DNA from: Chitinophaga lutea
Lineage (GTDB): Bacteria; Bacteroidota; Bacteroidia; Chitinophagales; Chitinophagaceae
Assembly (NCBI RefSeq): GCF_003813775.1
Contig: NZ_RPDH01000001.1
Coordinates: forward strand, 1,240,001-1,304,000
Direction of reading: 5' to 3'
Length of the DNA stretch: 64,000 nucleotides
Shown here: in pieces, positions 59,241 through 64,000 of the stretch
Numbering within the stretch: the first letter of the stretch is position 1
Layout: each line of letters opens with the position of its first letter
Made by a program: the position numbers and the translations under genes
The notes under the pieces: model-generated
Databases searched by the model: none
Seen by the model: only the letters and a program-made list of their open reading frames with translations
Told to the model about the DNA's origin: nothing

Positions 59241-60116
59241 TTAGTCATTTATCCGGTGTGCCACGGTTTCCCAGGTCAGCTGTCCCGCTTCGATTTCCGC
59301 CCTGATTTCCGGTTTTTTATCGAGCAGCTGCCGCGCGGGCTCGTAGCCGGAGGCATAACATGCCAGGGCAGCGGCTTCGCGCTCGGCGTTATACTCTGAA
59401 AACCAGAGGCGTTCGATGTCTTCGAAGCTGGCTTCGCTGATGTAAGGCCCTACGAGGCGCCAGAGCATGGGATGCACGGCCCTGCCTGCGGCGCGGCGCT
59501 CATGGCTGTAATCCAGCAGTATCCGGGCCAGTTCGGGGTTGGCGCGCTGGTCGAGGCCGCTGATGAGATGCACCTGTTTTTCAGTAAAAAAGGCTTTGAG
59601 CACCAGCTGGTTCCAGGCAGCCTCGTCGAGGTAAGCCGCGGGATACGGATTGCGTTCCATGATGGCTTCCAGTACGCTGCCGATATTGGAGCGGATGCCT
59701 TCGGCGGTGCGGAGCTTCCAGGCTTCGGGCCAGGCCAGCATGGGCAGGGCGCCGTACAGGGCTACCAGCTCGTTCATTTCGGCGCTATGGAAGAGGTTTT
59801 CGATGATATCCACATACCGTTCCTTATCCTCTGCCGGGATCTGTAACAGCCACCAGATGCGGAACAGGCGGTCGAGGGTGTACCCTTCCAGGGAAAGGGG
59901 CAATGCGGCAGCCTCCGCTTCTTCCACTGCTACCGGTTCGCGGCCGAGGAAGCGCGGGGCGGCGGCAAATGCGAGATTGAATTGCTGTAAGGCATGTTGC
60001 TGCTGCCAGGCGGCGAGCCGGTCGGCCACCCATTGGGCCTGCTTTGCGGTGGTATGGCGAGAAATGATCTGCTCTAACAGTGCTCCTGTTTGTTGCTCAT
60101 CGTATGCGTATCCCAT
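59241..60116 (-). CDS. eboA: EboA domain-containing protein
   Basis: 291 residues, all helical, with a repeat-like arrangement. It has no signal peptide. The pattern YTLDRLFRIWWLLQIPAEDKERYVDIIENLFHSAEMNELVALYGALPMLAWPEAW matches the EboA family, with NIGSVLEAIMERNPYPAAYLDEAAWNQLVLKAFFTEK following. EboA has no known activity but always opens or accompanies the ebo cluster. Its identity rests on this pattern and on the five genes that follow in the canonical order. Confidence 0.85.
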   Translation of the reverse strand: MGYAYDEQQTGALLEQIISRHTTAKQAQWVADRLAAWQQQHALQQFNLAFAAAPRFLGREPVAVEEAEAAALPLSLEGYTLDRLFRIWWLLQIPAEDKERYVDIIENLFHSAEMNELVALYGALPMLAWPEAWKLRTAEGIRSNIGSVLEAIMERNPYPAAYLDEAAWNQLVLKAFFTEKQVHLISGLDQRANPELARILLDYSHERRAAGRAVHPMLWRLVGPYISEASFEDIERLWFSEYNAEREAAALACYASGYEPARQLLDKKPEIRAEIEAGQLTWETVAHRIND

Positions 60117-60789
60117 TCGGCTAAAGTAATAATTTTTCCCCCTGTCTCAAGCCCCGGCCGGGTTCAGCATGTCTCGCCGGGGAGGACGAAGGAGTGTTTC
60201 CGTAAAATAAAAGAGAGGCAACTAGTGCCTCTCCTTCCGCCATTCTAAAACCTGATTAGTAACCAGGATATTCTTCAGGGGCATAGCCCAATTTTTCTTG
60301 TTTCGTCAGCTCCATCCGCCTGTTGCGTCCAGGCCCGGATGGCGCCCCGGAAACGGTTTCTTTCACTGAAGATACCGTGTACCGGCCTTTGCAATGCAAT
60401 ATAAGGATTAAAAATCGTTCGGCGCTCAAACCAAAGTGTCAAAATTTTAACATTGTCTTTGGAAAAACGATTTTGCAAGAAAAGAATAAAATTGACCGGT
60501 CCTCCAGATTTGCGTACAGATCAGCAATTCAGGCTGAACAAGGTGGAATTTATAAAGGCTAATATTTTAATGGCTGACCGGTCAAAGTGTGGATGTTTCT
60601 TATAATGCAAAAGGTTTAGTTCGATTCCGTTTGATCTTATGTTCTAAAATTATAACATTAATTTAACAACCACAAACATCTGGCTCATTTTTTCTTAAAA
60701 TATTTTTCCCCTTGGGCGAATGGCGTTTTGTATTGCAGATTTTCCGTAAGTTTAAACAATTTAGCTGTTTCATTTTCACTCAATTTATC
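60117..60789. other. 673-base intergenic region upstream of the ebo cluster
   Basis: No convincing gene. A hairpin with GAGAGGCA/TGCCTCTC lies near 60211-60229. Two inverted copies of a palindromic site occur, TTGACCGGTC (60492-60501) and GACCGGTCAA (60576-60585). The right half, from 60585 to 60680, is very AT-rich. A short frame on the minus strand (stop at 60256) ends in a Pro/Tyr-rich peptide but lacks support. The promoter of the ebo cluster is not clear by eye. Confidence 0.45.
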
Positions 60790-61197
60790 ATGAAAATCTT
60801 CAATGTTGTTTTTTGTGTGCTGTTTGTGCTGTTTGCGGCGTTGCAGTTTAACGATCCGGACCCGTACATATGGGTGCCGATCTACCTTTACGGCGCCATT
60901 TTCTGCGCCCTGGCCGTAGCGGGTAAATATTACAAAGGCTGGTATCTTTTCGGCATCCTGGCCGCGCTGACCTACGCGGTATACCTGTTTTTCGCCAAAG
61001 ACGGCGTGCTCAGCTGGATGACGGAGCACCAGGCGGAAAACATCGCCGGCACCATGAAAGCGGAAAAACCCTGGATAGAAGATACCCGCGAGTTTTTCGG
61101 GCTGTTCATCATCGTCATCGTGCTATTGGTGAACTTCGTGAATACGGGCCAGAAAAGCGCCAAAAAGATGCGTAAAAAAATGATGAAAATCCGCTGA
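60790..61197 (+). CDS. TMEM220-like small membrane protein
   Basis: 135 residues from the ATG at 60790, which starts with the family sequence MKIFNVVFCVLFVLFAALQFNDPDPYIWVPIYLYGAIFCAL; the in-frame ATG 78 bases earlier lacks family support. Four membrane helices are predicted, with the last followed by a strongly basic end (KKMRKKMMKIR). The transmembrane 220 family is found in animals and Bacteroidota and has no assigned function. A terminator follows. Confidence 0.8.
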   Translation: MKIFNVVFCVLFVLFAALQFNDPDPYIWVPIYLYGAIFCALAVAGKYYKGWYLFGILAALTYAVYLFFAKDGVLSWMTEHQAENIAGTMKAEKPWIEDTREFFGLFIIVIVLLVNFVNTGQKSAKKMRKKMMKIR

Positions 61198-61201
61198 TAT
61201 C

Positions 61202-61238
61202 AAAAAGGCCTGATGCAAACGCACCAGGCCTTTTTTTT
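61202..61238. terminator. Terminator between the TMEM220-like gene and the ThuA/dehydrogenase gene
   Basis: AAAAAGGCCTG (61202-61212) and CAGGCCTTTTT (61225-61235) form a perfect 11-bp hairpin with a T run. It serves the converging genes on both sides. Confidence 0.9.
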
Positions 61239-61255
61239 GATATGCTCCGCCGGCT

Positions 61256-64000
61256 TTACTTGGCCAGCAGTTTGATGATATCGATGCCTACCGGCGCTTT
61301 CTCGGCAGCGTCTGCCTTGAACACCAGGTACAACGTGTGCGGTTTGTTATCGGTCCGCGCGGGGAAACTGATCACCGCCGTATTGGGCGCTTCTTTTTTG
61401 GCGCCCGCGCCGATGTTCACTTCGCCGAGTTTTTCACCGTCGGCCCTGTCGAGGTGCGCGGATACGGTATAACCATGCTGCAGCGGCTCCTGTACGAAGT
61501 AGGTGAACTCAATGCCGGTGATAGCGGCAAAATCCAGCTCCTTATATCCAACTACCGCATTCGCCGTCGGTATCAGCAGTTTCATCCCGTTGATCTCCAC
61601 TACGGCCGCACCGTCTGCGGTTTTATAGTTTTCCGCCTGCATCCTCGGGTTGCGCAGCTCCACGTTGGCCGTACCGGTGATGGGCCGGATACCGGCGCCA
61701 CCTTTATCGGTATAGCTGGCGATCATGTAGAACACGCCGTTGTCTTTCAACTCACCGCCTACCGTGGGCGAAACGCTGCCGGATTGCGGCAATGAAGGCT
61801 CCTGCTGCGATTTGCCGGCCAGCGAGAAAATATACTCCACGATCTGTTTGGCTTCTCCCTTGCTGATAGACGGATGCGCCGCCATCACGGTTTCGCCCCA
61901 TACGCCGCCGCCGCCTTTGATGATCTTGTCTGCGAGGTAATCGGGCGATTTCGGATCGTCCTTGTATTTGCCTGCAACATCCATGAAGCTGGGGCCGATG
62001 GACTTTTCATTCGTTTTATGGCAGGTTTTACAATCGGAAGTTTCGATGATGTTCTTTCCTGCAATGGCGCCGGATACGATCTGGTGCCCCTGCGGCAGCC
62101 CGGCCTTATCGCGGCCTTCCATGTACATGGCTTTGATGTACAGGTTCGACTGATCGATGGCGGTATCTTCCTTGTCTTTCACGGTTACACTGTACTGCAC
62201 CTGCTTCCCGGGGAAATAGAACATCTTGTTCCCGCTTACGTTGATCTGCACATCCGGTGTTTCGTTCCCGGCGTAAAGGTTGATCATTTTACTCCGCACG
62301 CTGGCGCCGTGGCTGTCGATCACGTCCACGAACACGGGATATTCACCGGCTACGGTGTAGGTCTGTTCCACCACAGGCTCTTTCGTTTCTTTGGTGCTGC
62401 CGTTGCCGAAGTTCCACAGGTATGTTACGGCATCGCCGTCGGGGTCTTTCGCGCCCACTGCTTCCAGCTTCACTTTGAAGGGAAGGCCGCCGGTCAGTTT
62501 GTCTACTTTCAGGTCGGTTTTCGGGGGACGGTTGCCGCCATTGAAATCGATGCGCACCAGCCCTGCATCTGCGTTCTTGCTGAACCAGCCGTTGCCGTAT
62601 TCCAGCACGTACAGGCGCCCGTCGGGGCCCATTTCCATGTCTATCGGCGCCTTGAATTTAACGGAAGGCATAAAGCGTTCCATCTTCTGGTAGTTCCCGT
62701 CTTTATCCATGGTAACGGCCATCACCCAGCCCCTGATCCAGTCGTAGATGAACAGTTTGCCGTTATAATAGTCCGGGAAGCGCGTGGCAGCCGGGTACAG
62801 ATCGCTGTAATACACCGGGCCGGCTTCGGCATTCCGGCCGCCGGTGCCTACCAGCGGGAATTCTTCCGATTTGCCATAAGGGTACCAGATGAATGCTTTC
62901 TGCGCAGGCGGCAGCTCCGTTAAACCGGTATTGTTGCGGGAATTATTGACGGGTTTCTCCGGGTTGTGATAAGGCCCTACTTCGCCCGTTTCATAGTTAT
63001 ACGCGCGGTAGGGTTTGTTGTCGCCGATGAACAGCGGGTAACCGTAGTAGCCGGCCTTCTTCGCCTGGTTCACTTCATCGTAGCCGCGCGGCCCGCGGGT
63101 GGAATCGTCGTTCGCCGCATCGGGCCCTACCTCACCCCAATAGAGGTAATTCGTTTTCGGGTCGATGGAAATACGATAAGGGTTACGGGTGCCCATCACG
63201 TAAATCTCGGCTTTGGTTTTATCGGATGCCTTGAAGAGGTTGCCTTCGGGGATTTCATACGAACCGTCTGCTTTCAGGCGGATGCGGATGATCTTTCCGC
63301 GCAGGTCGTTGGTGTTGGACGAGGTTCTGCGGCCGTCATACTGCAGGTGGCCGGGGCGGTCGTCTACCGGGCCATATCCTTTGCTCACGTAAGGCTGGCC
63401 GGGCTCGTCGAACGGCGTGGTATTGTCGCCGGTAGAGAGGTACAGCAGGCCATCGGGGCCAAATGCGATGGAACCACCGGTATGGCAGCAGATATCGCGT
63501 TGTGAATAAAACTGCAGGATGATCTTTTCGCTTTCCGGCACCACCTTGTTGTCTTTGAATTCAAAACGGCTGAGGCGGTTCACGGAAGTATCGGCGGGGG
63601 AATAAAAAAGATAGATGAAATTGTTCCTGGCAAATTCAGGATCGGCGGCGAGGCCCATGAGCCCTTCTTCCGCGTTCACTTTCGGCACTTCCGTTTTGTG
63701 ATAAACGTTCAGGAAACCGACCTGTGTCAATGCTTTGGTGGTGTTGTTATACAGGAGGATCTCACCACGGCGCTGCGCTACCAGTACATCGAGATTGGGC
63801 AGGATGGCCATTTCGGTGGGCTCGAAAAATTCACCGCTGGTCAGCGTCTGCACCGTAAAGCGGTCTTCTTCCGGCACACGCTGCGAGGTGGCCTTCGCGT
63901 AATCGAGCACACGGTTTTTGCCGATCGCGTACTGGATGCCGCCGAGCACATGCTGGAGGAAATTCGCTTCGGTATAAGATTCGGTCGTATGGCCCAGTTC
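61256..64000 (-). CDS. ThuA / sugar dehydrogenase / PKD / cytochrome c fusion protein, N-terminus outside window
   Basis: At least 914 residues; the frame is open to the right edge, so the start lies outside. The first visible residues (ELGHTTESYTEANFLQHMLGGI) are the end of a ThuA-like domain. Next comes a six-bladed sugar dehydrogenase propeller (VLVAQRRGEILLYN, GLMGLAADPEFARNNFIYLFYS, CCHTGGSIAFGPDGLLYLSTGDN, MGTRNPYRISIDP), then a PKD domain (DPDGDAVTYLWNFGNGST, PVFVDVIDSHG). A cytochrome c class I domain follows (CKTCHKTNEKSIGPSF). The C-terminal 180 residues form a CBM6-like beta domain. Exported enzymes of this build are common in Bacteroidota and are thought to oxidise sugars. Confidence 0.87.
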   Translation of the reverse strand, partial: ELGHTTESYTEANFLQHVLGGIQYAIGKNRVLDYAKATSQRVPEEDRFTVQTLTSGEFFEPTEMAILPNLDVLVAQRRGEILLYNNTTKALTQVGFLNVYHKTEVPKVNAEEGLMGLAADPEFARNNFIYLFYSPADTSVNRLSRFEFKDNKVVPESEKIILQFYSQRDICCHTGGSIAFGPDGLLYLSTGDNTTPFDEPGQPYVSKGYGPVDDRPGHLQYDGRRTSSNTNDLRGKIIRIRLKADGSYEIPEGNLFKASDKTKAEIYVMGTRNPYRISIDPKTNYLYWGEVGPDAANDDSTRGPRGYDEVNQAKKAGYYGYPLFIGDNKPYRAYNYETGEVGPYHNPEKPVNNSRNNTGLTELPPAQKAFIWYPYGKSEEFPLVGTGGRNAEAGPVYYSDLYPAATRFPDYYNGKLFIYDWIRGWVMAVTMDKDGNYQKMERFMPSVKFKAPIDMEMGPDGRLYVLEYGNGWFSKNADAGLVRIDFNGGNRPPKTDLKVDKLTGGLPFKVKLEAVGAKDPDGDAVTYLWNFGNGSTKETKEPVVEQTYTVAGEYPVFVDVIDSHGASVRSKMINLYAGNETPDVQINVSGNKMFYFPGKQVQYSVTVKDKEDTAIDQSNLYIKAMYMEGRDKAGLPQGHQIVSGAIAGKNIIETSDCKTCHKTNEKSIGPSFMDVAGKYKDDPKSPDYLADKIIKGGGGVWGETVMAAHPSISKGEAKQIVEYIFSLAGKSQQEPSLPQSGSVSPTVGGELKDNGVFYMIASYTDKGGAGIRPITGTANVELRNPRMQAENYKTADGAAVVEINGMKLLIPTANAVVGYKELDFAAITGIEFTYFVQEPLQHGYTVSAHLDRADGEKLGEVNIGAGAKKEAPNTAVISFPARTDNKPHTLYLVFKADAAEKAPVGIDIIKLLAK

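Noticed and set aside
60256..60315. Possible 19-residue peptide on the minus strand ending in a Pro/Tyr-rich motif
   Set aside because: The start codon choice is arbitrary, there is no clear promoter and no recognised relative. It could be the remnant of a larger gene.
60610..60645. GTTCGATTCC resembling a tRNA T-arm
   Set aside because: The flanking bases do not form the T stem, and no acceptor or anticodon arm can be drawn around it.

Overview
The window looks like a chromosomal segment of a Bacteroidota bacterium, most likely Chitinophagaceae (Chitinophaga-like); the genus is an inference from gene content. The evidence is a PorT gene behind ubiE, a protein with a type IX secretion C-terminal domain, an ECF sigma/FecR/STN-TonB receptor/DUF4249 cluster, Bacteroidota-type promoters (TAnnTTTG at -7), and the gene neighbourhood pheT / coiled-coil / zapA / rny. 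Most of the sequence is GC-rich housekeeping DNA. About 39.6-46.6 kb is visibly more AT-rich and carries mostly unrecognised genes.

Layout. 0-10.2 kb: ubiE (cut by the window edge), porT, pyrC, a MutS-like ATPase, comM, an EF-G paralogue with altered GTPase motifs, an ABC exporter and a DUF983 protein. 10.2-15.3 kb: a probable zinc-acquisition locus, with an AztD-type propeller lipoprotein on the + strand facing a three-gene operon (small His-rich protein, ZnuD-like TonB receptor, acidic/His lipoprotein). The two promoters share a palindrome GCAACnnnGTTGC laid over their core elements. 15.4-18.6 kb: a DUF1501/DUF1800 pair. 18.9-25.2 kb: a thiolase, then a cell-surface signalling cluster. 25.3-31.1 kb: pyrD, a TerC-family protein, rsmE, a MATE transporter and dnaB. 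31.1-31.5 kb: a gap with a cluster of DnaA-box-like sequences between divergent dnaB and pheT. 31.5-37.8 kb: pheT, a coiled-coil gene, a RES/Xre toxin-antitoxin module on the opposite strand, zapA and rny. 37.9-39.6 kb: a DUF1080 protein and a tail-fibre-like secreted protein. 39.6-46.6 kb: the accessory region (hypotheticals, a lipoprotein, a transglutaminase-like lipoprotein, an O-antigen-ligase-like membrane protein). 46.8-49.6 kb: scpB with a very long acidic tail, a stand-alone atpG and a DJ-1/PfpI protein. 49.9-53.2 kb: a double DUF1080 protein, a YjbR protein and a Gfo/Idh/MocA oxidoreductase. 53.3-60.1 kb: a complete six-gene ebo cluster (eboA to eboF, minus strand). 60.1-64 kb: a 670-base gap, a TMEM220-like protein, and a large ThuA/sugar-dehydrogenase/PKD/cytochrome c protein that runs off the window.

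The two systems most worth attention are the metal-regulated AztD/ZnuD-like locus, where promoters, operators and four gene products form one coherent picture, and the intact ebo cluster, whose metabolite is unknown in organisms that do not make scytonemin. The EF-G-like protein with a missing catalytic histidine, the DnaA-box cluster at dnaB, and the toxin-antitoxin module splitting a division-gene neighbourhood are secondary highlights. No rRNA, convincing tRNA, CRISPR array or transposase gene was seen.
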